This document shows positions 36,677 to 45,156 of a DNA stretch of 64,000 nucleotides, one piece after another. Origin of the DNA: Pseudalgibacter ostreae (GTDB lineage: Bacteria; Bacteroidota; Bacteroidia; Flavobacteriales; Flavobacteriaceae); NCBI RefSeq assembly GCF_042427585.1, contig NZ_JBHMFC010000033.1, positions 1 through 64,000 on the forward strand. Direction: 5' to 3'. The first letter of the stretch is position 1; each line of letters opens with the position of its first letter. Position numbers and translations under genes: made by a program. The notes beneath the pieces are model-generated. The model was given only the letters and a program-made list of their open reading frames with translations, searched no databases and was not told where the DNA came from.

Positions 36677-38347
36677 TTATTGATAGACTCTTATGTAATC
36701 TATTTCCATGGTATCTTGGGTAAATGCTGGGTCAATATTCCCCCCTAAACTTCCGCCCATGGCAACATTTAATATTAAAAAGAAATTTTTATCGTAAAAT
36801 GGTAAATTGGCATTATTATCCATCGTTACTACAGGGATATTGTCTACTAGAACAATCAGCTTTTCTGCAGACCATTCTAGGCTATAGAGATGAAACTCTG
36901 TAGTCATGTTATTAACCGCTAAGGTTTCACCATAACTCGCATTTGCGTTAGTACCAGAGTCAAACCAATGAAAGGTACCTAGCGAGGTGTTTTTGTCGCC
37001 ACCTGTTTGCTCCATAATATCTATTTCTCCACATTTAGGCCATCCTACGGTATCAAAGTTTGATCCAAGCATCCAAATAGCAGGCCATGTACCGGCTGTA
37101 CTTGGTAGTTTTGCTTTAGCTTCTATACGTCCATATTTAAACGCTTGTAAGCCTTGGGACTTTAAGCGTGTTGATGTGTAAGTACTACCCTCTTTTTTAA
37201 CCATGATTTTAAGCACCCCGTCTTCAACAATAACATTATTGGCATCACTAGTATAGGTTTGAACTTCTTGGTTTCCCCAACCACCTGCACCTAAATCATA
37301 AGTCCAATTAGCAGCATTTGGAGCCCCGTTAGAATCAAATTCATCAGACCATACTAAGTCGTTAAATTCCGATTCAAAAACAGCTTCACCTTCAACAGGT
37401 TTACTAGACGTAAAAACTTGGTACCAAGCACCAAACCCAGGTTGAATAATTCTTACATGCAAAGTGTTTTCGCTAACCGAAATGATATCATACGTACTCG
37501 CTCCAACAAACCACCCCATAAAACCACCTTCAGAAATTTCGAAAGCTGTTCCTCTATATGGTTTATCGTTATAAGACCCTTCTACAGCAGCTTTTGATGA
37601 TGATGGTAAAAAAGAAATATTTTTAACACCAAACATGTTTGTTGCTACAGTTTCATCATGACAAGTGTCTCCAGAAACACCGATAATATCGGCGTAAGCA
37701 CCTGGGACAAATGCAGGACCTTGAGTCTGTTCAAACGTTAAGCCATCTTCAGTACGGGTAAAAACAAACGCATTAGTATACATACAATATTTTTCGTCAT
37801 CCCAAGGTTTTATTCCATTCCACCATGCTTCATAGGCAAATTCACCATTTCCATAATCATCTTCCACGGGCCCTAAACCAACATGGAGCGGACTATTTGC
37901 TGCCCAATACCAGGTTTTAGAATCGCCAATCAGTTCACCAGCCATTAAATTTCCTGCTTCAATATCTGAAAAGGAACTAAAAACTTCTACGTCCATAGAA
38001 GTACTAGATACCGCGCCTCCTGTACCTACTGCATTAACCACTACAGTATACGTATTCACACCTGTAAGGGTAAACCTGTGCGTTGTTATTCCAGAGGGAG
38101 CAACGCCTGTTTTCCCATCGCCAAAATTAAAGTTATAGGTTATTTCATTATTTGCTGTAGCAGTAAATTTTACAAATCCACTACCATCTCCAAAAGGATT
38201 ATCTGCGTCTAATCCTACTACTTCTGCACTTATGGTAACACCTGTTGGAACCATAATATCTCCTAGTGTTGCATCATCTTCCTGACATGCTGTAAACAGA
38301 AATGCCAAAGCAAGAAGAAGTGCTATATTAAATTTTAAGTTTTTCAT
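36677..38347 (-). CDS. Surface GH16 laminarinase lipoprotein with N-terminal PKD-like domain
   Basis: 556 residues from Met at 38347, giving the lipoprotein signal MKNLKFNIALLLALAFLFTAC. The in-frame start at 38392 adds a basic stretch that spoils it. After Cys comes QEDD, an acidic surface-export signal. Order: a PKD-like domain (about 35-125, NFNFGDGKTGVAPSG), a ~200-residue domain with SKTWYWA and KYCMYTNAFVF motifs, then GH16 from about 330 with GEIDIMEQ (Glu441, Asp443, Glu446). The enzyme should nick laminarin at the cell surface next to SusD. It is 25 bases downstream of the binding lipoprotein and ends at a terminator. Confidence 0.92.
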   Translation of the reverse strand: MKNLKFNIALLLALAFLFTACQEDDATLGDIMVPTGVTISAEVVGLDADNPFGDGSGFVKFTATANNEITYNFNFGDGKTGVAPSGITTHRFTLTGVNTYTVVVNAVGTGGAVSSTSMDVEVFSSFSDIEAGNLMAGELIGDSKTWYWAANSPLHVGLGPVEDDYGNGEFAYEAWWNGIKPWDDEKYCMYTNAFVFTRTEDGLTFEQTQGPAFVPGAYADIIGVSGDTCHDETVATNMFGVKNISFLPSSSKAAVEGSYNDKPYRGTAFEISEGGFMGWFVGASTYDIISVSENTLHVRIIQPGFGAWYQVFTSSKPVEGEAVFESEFNDLVWSDEFDSNGAPNAANWTYDLGAGGWGNQEVQTYTSDANNVIVEDGVLKIMVKKEGSTYTSTRLKSQGLQAFKYGRIEAKAKLPSTAGTWPAIWMLGSNFDTVGWPKCGEIDIMEQTGGDKNTSLGTFHWFDSGTNANASYGETLAVNNMTTEFHLYSLEWSAEKLIVLVDNIPVVTMDNNANLPFYDKNFFLILNVAMGGSLGGNIDPAFTQDTMEIDYIRVYQ

Positions 38348-38372
38348 ATGTCTTCGTTTAGTTTTTGAATCT

Positions 38373-40415
38373 TTAGTTTTGCGCAATATCATCTACATAA
38401 ATCGTGTAGTTGGCAGAAGCATCGCCTTCTGTTCCATTATCCATAATCATAATGAGATTATAAAAATCTACAGCTGTATCTACACCTGAAAAATTGAAAC
38501 TTAAGGTTTCCCATTGATTTGCAACCGTTGTGGTGACAACAACCTCAGCTGTTTCTGTAGCATTTGGCCATGGCACAGAGTCTTCAAATTTCATAAGTAA
38601 ATCCAGTCCTGCTCTTGGCGACCATACTTTAGCAGTAATGGTAGTTCCAGCCGTAAAATCAAATGCTGTAGGCACTGTAAGTTTTGATCCCGCCCAAATT
38701 TGTCCAGCACCCTTAATTAACTGTAATACATTTTTAGACGGATTGCCAACGGGATGCGGATTTGAAATTACAGAAGTACCCCCACCATCAAAACCATCCA
38801 AAATATATTCGGGTTCAAAGACTAACATAGGTTCTGACGCAATATCATCGACATAAATGGTGTAATTAGCAGAAGCATCACCCTGTATACCATTATCCAT
38901 AATTAAAACCATATTATAAAAATCGACAGCCATATCCACTCCAGAAAAATCAAAGCTTAAGGTTTCCCATTGATTTGCTACGCTAGTGGTTGCAGTAATT
39001 TCGGCTGTAGACGTTACATTAGGCCATGGTGTTGCATCTTCAAATTTCATCAACAGGTTTAAACCCACTCTTGGAGACCATACTTTTGCGGTAACCGTTG
39101 TACCATTAGCAAAAGAGAATGGTGAGTCTATTGTAATTTTAGAACCTGCCCAAGGCTGTCCTGCACCCTTAATCATTTGTAATACGTATGACGAGAGGTT
39201 TCCTGTAGACTCTGGGTTGGCAATAACAGCTGTACCACCACCATCAAAACCATCCAGTAAAAAACCACCTTCAAAAGTAAGCGGTAAAGTACCTGTACTG
39301 CTTCCTGTGGACGATTTATAAAAATAAAGGTTGTCCAAAAACAGCGTACCGCTGCCAGAGGGTATTCCTTCAAGTTTAAATTGAATGATATTTGAAAAAT
39401 CTACCAATGGGTTTTGATCGGTGAAAAATGACAGTGGAATGTCAAACGAATTCCATTTATTGGCAACCAACTCTAAATCATAAGCTGTTTCATTAGGACC
39501 AGCGCTAATAGGTGATAGTTTTGCATCAAAATCAGCATCTGCAGTCCAAATATCAACGTGTAAAAATTCCATTGCTGAAGCATCAATAGGCGCTGATGAA
39601 AAATCAATACCTTGATACGTAATGTCCCCGTATTGAATCATATTATTCCCATCTACCGCAATTTGCGTATACGTTGTAGTCTGTCCCCAATTTGGATAAA
39701 AATCAATAGGATCAGGACTTGTATATGAATCACTATAAATAGAAATAACATCAGATTGTGCTCTAAAAGGAACCGGTGCCGCTTTTAAGGGTTGTAAAAT
39801 GGCTGTAACTTCAAACGTTTCTGAATACTCTACGCTCGCTGCGGCTGCACTCATGGCAACCACTCTAATGGTATAATTTCCTGCTTCTTGATATTGATAC
39901 GAAACTGTTTCGTTAACATTCAAGGGTAAAGGATCTGTTTTTCCGGGTTCTCCAAAATATACCTCAAAAAAAGTAGCAAAATCTGCAGTTGCCGAAACAT
40001 TTACTTGTTTAGAAATTGCCGCATCGTTCTCCATAGTAACTTCTAAGTTTTCAGGAGCTTTAAAGGATACCACTATGTTTTGAGTAGCTTCAGTAGTTAA
40101 GCCATTTAAACTTACAGCTGTAATTGTAGCATCGTAAACCCCTTCGGCGTATATGTGTTTTGCACCATTTCCAGGAACAAGGCCTTCTAGTTTATCAGAG
40201 CCATCGCCAAAACTAATATTGTAGCTCACAGCGCCTTCTGCTAGTGGTGTTATGGTAACCATACCCGTATTGTCTTGAGTGATGCGTACTGATGCAGTAA
40301 CATTTGTAGGCGCTTTTATAGCCGCTACATAATCGATATTATCGTCTTCTGAGCAACTCCATGTTATTAGAGCAACAAGACATAAGCTGAATGCATATTT
40401 TATATAGTTCATCAT
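38373..40415 (-). CDS. Surface glycan-binding lipoprotein (SusE-position) with duplicated module
   Basis: A 680-residue lipoprotein (ITWSC, Cys21, followed by SEDD, a surface-export signal). Two PKD-like domains (about 35-205; ISFGDGSDKLEGLVPG in the first) come first. Then comes a beta-module (about 215-370) with SIYSDSYTSPDPIDFYPNWG and LFLDNLYFYK, shared with the truncated secreted protein of the locus. Two near-identical ~152-residue repeats follow (about 378-529 and 530-680), each starting LDGFDGGGT and ending TIYVDDIA. No catalytic motif is seen. The position right after SusD is that of SusE/SGBP proteins, so laminarin binding is the likely role. Confidence 0.88.
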   Translation of the reverse strand: MMNYIKYAFSLCLVALITWSCSEDDNIDYVAAIKAPTNVTASVRITQDNTGMVTITPLAEGAVSYNISFGDGSDKLEGLVPGNGAKHIYAEGVYDATITAVSLNGLTTEATQNIVVSFKAPENLEVTMENDAAISKQVNVSATADFATFFEVYFGEPGKTDPLPLNVNETVSYQYQEAGNYTIRVVAMSAAAASVEYSETFEVTAILQPLKAAPVPFRAQSDVISIYSDSYTSPDPIDFYPNWGQTTTYTQIAVDGNNMIQYGDITYQGIDFSSAPIDASAMEFLHVDIWTADADFDAKLSPISAGPNETAYDLELVANKWNSFDIPLSFFTDQNPLVDFSNIIQFKLEGIPSGSGTLFLDNLYFYKSSTGSSTGTLPLTFEGGFLLDGFDGGGTAVIANPESTGNLSSYVLQMIKGAGQPWAGSKITIDSPFSFANGTTVTAKVWSPRVGLNLLMKFEDATPWPNVTSTAEITATTSVANQWETLSFDFSGVDMAVDFYNMVLIMDNGIQGDASANYTIYVDDIASEPMLVFEPEYILDGFDGGGTSVISNPHPVGNPSKNVLQLIKGAGQIWAGSKLTVPTAFDFTAGTTITAKVWSPRAGLDLLMKFEDSVPWPNATETAEVVVTTTVANQWETLSFNFSGVDTAVDFYNLIMIMDNGTEGDASANYTIYVDDIAQN
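38385..39290 (-). repeat. Tandem intragenic duplication (about 456-bp period)
   Basis: The 3' half of the binding lipoprotein gene is a direct duplication. For example CCATCAAAACCATCCA occurs at 38785 and again at 39241, exactly 456 bases (152 codons) apart. The two encoded modules are similar along their whole length, with substitutions scattered through both. Confidence 0.88.
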
Positions 40416-40427
40416 AGTATCGTTATA

Positions 40428-41900
40428 TTAATAATTTGGATTTTGTTCCCAGTTTCCATTCGAAAACTGGATTTCTTCAACAGGAATAGGAAACACCTCG
40501 TTTTTACCAGTAGTAAAGCCTTCAATTTCTAAACCTCTACCGGTTCTCACTAAATCGAAAAACCGATGGCCTTCACCAACAAGTTCTACACGTCTTTCGT
40601 TTGCAATAGCATCTGTAAGCACCGCTCCTGTAGACGTTATGTCGTTTGGTGCTCCAAAAGCTCTTGCTCGAACTCTATTTAAGTATTGTTGTGCTTTAGT
40701 GTCGCTAATGTCGCCTCGGTTATACGCTTCGGCCGCCATTAATAACACGTCTGCAAAACGAATGGCTCTGTAATTATTAGGATTTGTAAGGTTTTGATCG
40801 CCTGTATTTAAATCCCCTTGTCTAGCTATGTATTTTCTATTATAATATCCTGTATGTTCGTTACCTTCGGCATAAGTTACATTATGTGCGGTTGCCCACG
40901 CTTCAATGTCTAAAATCGCAACATCTTTACGTAAATCGCCAATTTCAAAAGCATCTACCACTTCTTTCGTGGGAACGTTAAAACTAAATCCAGAATCGAA
41001 AAAAGGGCCAGAATAGTTTCTAATTCCGTTAAATCCAACCGCTATATTACCTTCACTACATTGTAAACAATCGAAACTAGCACCTTTCGCATCAGAGTAT
41101 TGTATTTCAAAAACAGATTCTATACCATTTTCACCAGCCTTTTCAAAAATCATATCATAATCACTTACCAGATCGTAAGGTCCATTAGCGATTAGGTTGT
41201 CCAGAACATTTGCTGCTTCAGAAAATTTATTTTGATATAAATATGCTTTTCCTAAAAGCGCTTGCGCAGATCCTTTAGTAGCTCTTCCCACTTGAGGTGC
41301 TGCATAGTTTAGATTCGTTATGGCATAGTTTAGATCGGCTTCAATTAAGGCATACACATCTGCTACAGGAGCTCTTGGAATAGACGTTTCATCACCTAAA
41401 ACAAATCGTGTTTCTTTTAAAGGCACCGGGCCAAACCATTTTACCAATTCAAAATAGTAATAGGCTCTTAAAAATCGGGCCTCACCCAAAATAATTTCTT
41501 TCCCTTCAAAATCTGTTTTATCCTGAAATTCTAAGATAAAATTAGTTCTGTTAACACCCGCGTACATCCATTCCCATAACTTCCTTAATTCGGAGTTTAC
41601 AGGGGTATGAATCATTTTATCAATCTGTTGCCAGCTTACCACATCGGTAGCACTTTCACCCCCAGCGACCGTATTATCTGAGGCTATTTCACCCATTATC
41701 ACATTTAAATAACTCGCTTGCAATAAATCATACGCTCCTATTAATGCGTTATAATAATCGGTTTCAGAGTTAAAATAACTTTCAGAATCGATACTATATC
41801 GATCCACTTCTTCTAAATAATCGTCGCTACAAGAATAAAGGGCAAATACGAATAAACATGCCAATAGACTTGTTGATATTTTGTTTTTATAATTTTTCAT
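40428..41900 (-). CDS. susD: SusD-like glycan-binding lipoprotein
   Basis: A 490-residue surface lipoprotein (ALYSC, Cys24, then SDDY, an acidic export signal). It has the SusD/RagB fold: the N-terminal TPR-like helices (SETDYYNALIGAYDLLQASY, GEARFLRAYYYFELVKWFG) and the C-terminal family ending YNRGDISDTKAQQYLNRVRARAFG, NERRVELVGEGHRFFDLVRTG and FPIPVEEIQ. SusD proteins cap the SusC barrel and deliver bound oligosaccharide. It lies 13 bases downstream of susC. The ligand, laminarin, is inferred from the neighbours. Confidence 0.96.
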   Translation of the reverse strand: MKNYKNKISTSLLACLFVFALYSCSDDYLEEVDRYSIDSESYFNSETDYYNALIGAYDLLQASYLNVIMGEIASDNTVAGGESATDVVSWQQIDKMIHTPVNSELRKLWEWMYAGVNRTNFILEFQDKTDFEGKEIILGEARFLRAYYYFELVKWFGPVPLKETRFVLGDETSIPRAPVADVYALIEADLNYAITNLNYAAPQVGRATKGSAQALLGKAYLYQNKFSEAANVLDNLIANGPYDLVSDYDMIFEKAGENGIESVFEIQYSDAKGASFDCLQCSEGNIAVGFNGIRNYSGPFFDSGFSFNVPTKEVVDAFEIGDLRKDVAILDIEAWATAHNVTYAEGNEHTGYYNRKYIARQGDLNTGDQNLTNPNNYRAIRFADVLLMAAEAYNRGDISDTKAQQYLNRVRARAFGAPNDITSTGAVLTDAIANERRVELVGEGHRFFDLVRTGRGLEIEGFTTGKNEVFPIPVEEIQFSNGNWEQNPNY

Positions 41901-41913
41901 ATCGCTTATATTT

Positions 41914-44900
41914 TTAAATGGATAGGTTTAAACCTAAAATAAATTGTCTTGAAATAGGGTAGAAACCATAATCTATTCCACCACCAATAGCATCGCCATT
42001 TGTTGCTGCAGGATCATATCCATTATATTTCGTTAGTGTAAACGCATTATTTACCGAGGCATACAGACGAAATTTGCTTATCCCCAATTTTTCGATAACT
42101 GCTTGTGGCAAAGAATAGCCTAATTGAATGTTCTGGATCCTTAAAAAGGAAGAGTCTTCCACATAGAAATCTGAAAACAATTTATTGCTTGTTGCACCCG
42201 TAGTGGCCCTTGGCACAGCATTGCTTGTACCCTCACCCGTCCATCGGTTTAAATACATGTTCAATCGGTTTACATTGGGTTGATCACGTTCGTAATTACG
42301 CACAGTTTCTTTACCCAATTCCGCATACATATACGTGCTAAAATCGAAATTTTTATAATCGAAGCTTAAGTTTAAGCCCATAATGTAATCTGCTTGTGGT
42401 TTCCCTAAATACGTTCTATCTTCAATGGTTATCTTGCCATCGTTATTGGTATCTACAAAACGAATATCACCAGGTGCAGCAACAGCGCCCAGACCAGCTT
42501 GTGATGGATGTGCATCTACTTCAGCTTGATTTTGGAAAATCCCGTTCGTTTTAAGACCGTAAAAGTATCCAATAGGCTGCCCCACTTCCATTCTAGAAAT
42601 AGCAGGCTGCCCAACACTAAAGGAACCTCCTTCTGAGATAACCCCGTTATTAACAGCAGTAACTTCGCCCTCTATTTTAGTAGCATTATAGCTAATCCCA
42701 AATGAGAAGTTATCAGAGACTCTTTCTTTATAATTTAGAAAAAGTTCAAGACCTTTATTTCTTGTAGTTCCTGCATTAACTGTTGGTAAACCAGCACCTG
42801 GAGCACCACCACCTAAAATTCCTGAAACTGGAAAATTCTCGATTAATAAATCATTTCTATCTTCTACAAAATAATCTGCAACCACTTCAAGTTTATTGCC
42901 AAACAAATTCATGTCTAAACCAATATCCAGTTTTTCTGCAGTTTCCCATGTAGCATCTGGATTTGGGAGTCTCCCATTTGCCGTTCCGGTTACTAATGCA
43001 CCATTAATAACATAAGTAGCTTCTCCGCTTAATAAAGCTCTGTATAAATCGTCGCCTACATTATTACCTAAAGTACCGTAACTGGCTCTAAGTTTTAAAA
43101 AATTTATAGCGTCTACACCTTTAAAAAAGGCTTCATCTGAAATTTTCCAACCAGCAGTTGCAGAAGAGAAGTAATCAATTCTGTTGTCTGGTGCAAAATC
43201 TGAAGACCCATCTCTACGAATCATAGCAGACAGCAAATATTTACTTTTAAAATCATATTGAACACGTCCAAAAAAGGATGATAGCCTAGAATCATAAATA
43301 TAAGAACTATTAGATTTGGCTTCGCTTATCCCGTTTGCCAAAGAAATATCGGCAAATTCCCAAGAATTATTCGGGACATCAAAACCCGTAGCGTCTAAAT
43401 TATCACCCCAAGCCCGTTGAGCACTCGTACCCAAAGTAAATGTAGTATTATGGGTATTGTTAAACGTTTTACTATAGGTAGCAAAGGTATCCCAGGTATA
43501 GGAGTTATTGGTATTTCTATATTGATTGACACTACTTCTATCTGTATTGAAAACTTTACCTGAACCATAATTCACTATGGGACTAAATGTTTTTCCTTTA
43601 TCATCATAGGATTTTAAACCAATACGTGACGTTACAGCAAAACCCTCAAATGGCTTGTATTCGAGCTGAAAGGTACCTTCTATGGCATTTCCTGAATAAG
43701 TATTGTAAGTATTCGCTATTTGAGAAAGCGGGTTAACTACTTCATTACCTAAAAAACCTGAGGTGTCTTGCCTATTTATGCCGTATGTAGGAGCATAATT
43801 AAGCGCATTAAATAATGGTGTTCCCAAAGCATTTTCACCAATGGTCTTTCTATTGGTGTTATAATAATTAGCAGAAGTTGCAAAGCTTAATTTATCGGAA
43901 AGATCAAACGTTAATTTAATTTTTGCATTCGCTTTTTGAAAATTAGATTTATCGCTAGCAATTATCCCATCTTGTTCTAAAATAGAGCCCCCAAAATAAT
44001 AGGTGCTTTTTTCGCCTCCACCAGAAACGGATACATTATGGTTAATAATAGGCGCTGAATTAAATAATTCGTTTTGCCAATCGACTCCCGTTCCTAAGCC
44101 ATTCACATTAGGAAAAGGTAATGCTTGACCATTTGCGGCATAACTTTCGTTTAAAATTAAAGCATATTCACTGGCATTTAAATAAGGTAGCTCGCGCGTG
44201 GTTTCTTGAATACCCGTATAGCCATTATAACTAAGTTTAGCTTTAGAGTTTTTCTTGCCTGATTTCGTTGTAACCAATACGACCCCATTAGCCCCTTCTA
44301 TTCCATAAATAGCAGCTTGAGCATCTTTTAGAATAGAAAAGGTTTCGATATCACTAGGATTTATGGAGTTTAAATCGCCTTTATACCCATCAATGATTAT
44401 TAAAGGTCCATTATCTCCATTAGAACTTATGCCTCTAATTAAAATATTAAAGCCACCTCCTGGAGAACCCGAAGGCGCCGTAACAGAAACCCCTGCAGAA
44501 GTACCCTGTAACGCTTGGGCAGCATCAATGGGTCTTAAGTCTTCAAGAGTTGCAGCACTTACAATAGATACAGCCCCAGTAACATCTTTCTTTTTCTGTG
44601 TACCGTAACCCACTACAACAACCTCATCTAGTTGCGCTAAATCTTCTTTTAGCTGAAGGATTAATGGGTTGGTATTTTCAATTTTTACTTCTTTAGTTAT
44701 ATAACCTATATAACTAACTGAAATTGTGGAACCCAGTTGTGCGCCCATAAGACTGAATCGACCATCAAAATCTGTTGTTGTTCCTTTATTCGTGTTCTTA
44801 ATAATAATATTCGCACCAGGTATTGGTAAACCTGTTTCGTCTTGAACACTACCGCTAACATCTACATGTTGTGCACTTACCAAAGCAACACAAAAGAGGG

Positions 44901-44928
44901 CTAGAATTTTAAAAAGTGTATGTCTCAT
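41914..44928 (-). CDS. susC: SusC-like TonB-dependent outer-membrane glycan transporter
   Basis: 1004 residues with a signal peptide ending VSAQ. A carboxypeptidase D-like domain (about 22-95, VSGSVQDETGLPIPGANIII) comes first. The SusC/RagA signature LDEVVVVGYGTQKKKDVTGAVS and plug (about 100-220) follow, then a long beta-barrel that ends in a C-terminal strand with aromatic/hydrophobic alternation (QFILGLNLSI). It imports glucan oligosaccharides using TonB energy, with SusD as lid. It is the first gene of the structural operon, and the 228-base gap to the regulator gene should hold the promoter. A TAGCTTTA (44952-44959, minus) is one base off the -7 consensus. Confidence 0.97.
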   Translation of the reverse strand: MRHTLFKILALFCVALVSAQHVDVSGSVQDETGLPIPGANIIIKNTNKGTTTDFDGRFSLMGAQLGSTISVSYIGYITKEVKIENTNPLILQLKEDLAQLDEVVVVGYGTQKKKDVTGAVSIVSAATLEDLRPIDAAQALQGTSAGVSVTAPSGSPGGGFNILIRGISSNGDNGPLIIIDGYKGDLNSINPSDIETFSILKDAQAAIYGIEGANGVVLVTTKSGKKNSKAKLSYNGYTGIQETTRELPYLNASEYALILNESYAANGQALPFPNVNGLGTGVDWQNELFNSAPIINHNVSVSGGGEKSTYYFGGSILEQDGIIASDKSNFQKANAKIKLTFDLSDKLSFATSANYYNTNRKTIGENALGTPLFNALNYAPTYGINRQDTSGFLGNEVVNPLSQIANTYNTYSGNAIEGTFQLEYKPFEGFAVTSRIGLKSYDDKGKTFSPIVNYGSGKVFNTDRSSVNQYRNTNNSYTWDTFATYSKTFNNTHNTTFTLGTSAQRAWGDNLDATGFDVPNNSWEFADISLANGISEAKSNSSYIYDSRLSSFFGRVQYDFKSKYLLSAMIRRDGSSDFAPDNRIDYFSSATAGWKISDEAFFKGVDAINFLKLRASYGTLGNNVGDDLYRALLSGEATYVINGALVTGTANGRLPNPDATWETAEKLDIGLDMNLFGNKLEVVADYFVEDRNDLLIENFPVSGILGGGAPGAGLPTVNAGTTRNKGLELFLNYKERVSDNFSFGISYNATKIEGEVTAVNNGVISEGGSFSVGQPAISRMEVGQPIGYFYGLKTNGIFQNQAEVDAHPSQAGLGAVAAPGDIRFVDTNNDGKITIEDRTYLGKPQADYIMGLNLSFDYKNFDFSTYMYAELGKETVRNYERDQPNVNRLNMYLNRWTGEGTSNAVPRATTGATSNKLFSDFYVEDSSFLRIQNIQLGYSLPQAVIEKLGISKFRLYASVNNAFTLTKYNGYDPAATNGDAIGGGIDYGFYPISRQFILGLNLSI

Positions 44929-45156
44929 ATAAAGTTTAATTTAGTTTAAAGTAAAGCTAAACTTAAAAAATCAAGAATTACATGTTACAACCGCTACAAA
45001 AAACATACATTTTTAAAAAAGGATTAGATTTTTATTAAATTCGTAATAAACATCAGGTTTAATAAAGCTTTTTAACTATTTAAAAAAACAAAATTTTTAA
45101 CTTAAAATGTTAAATGTTGTGGTAATGTATAGGTGAAAAAAGATTTTGTTGTGGAA

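Noticed and set aside
38530..39321. Two similar plus-strand frames opposite the binding lipoprotein
   Set aside because: They only reflect the duplicated module read on the other strand.
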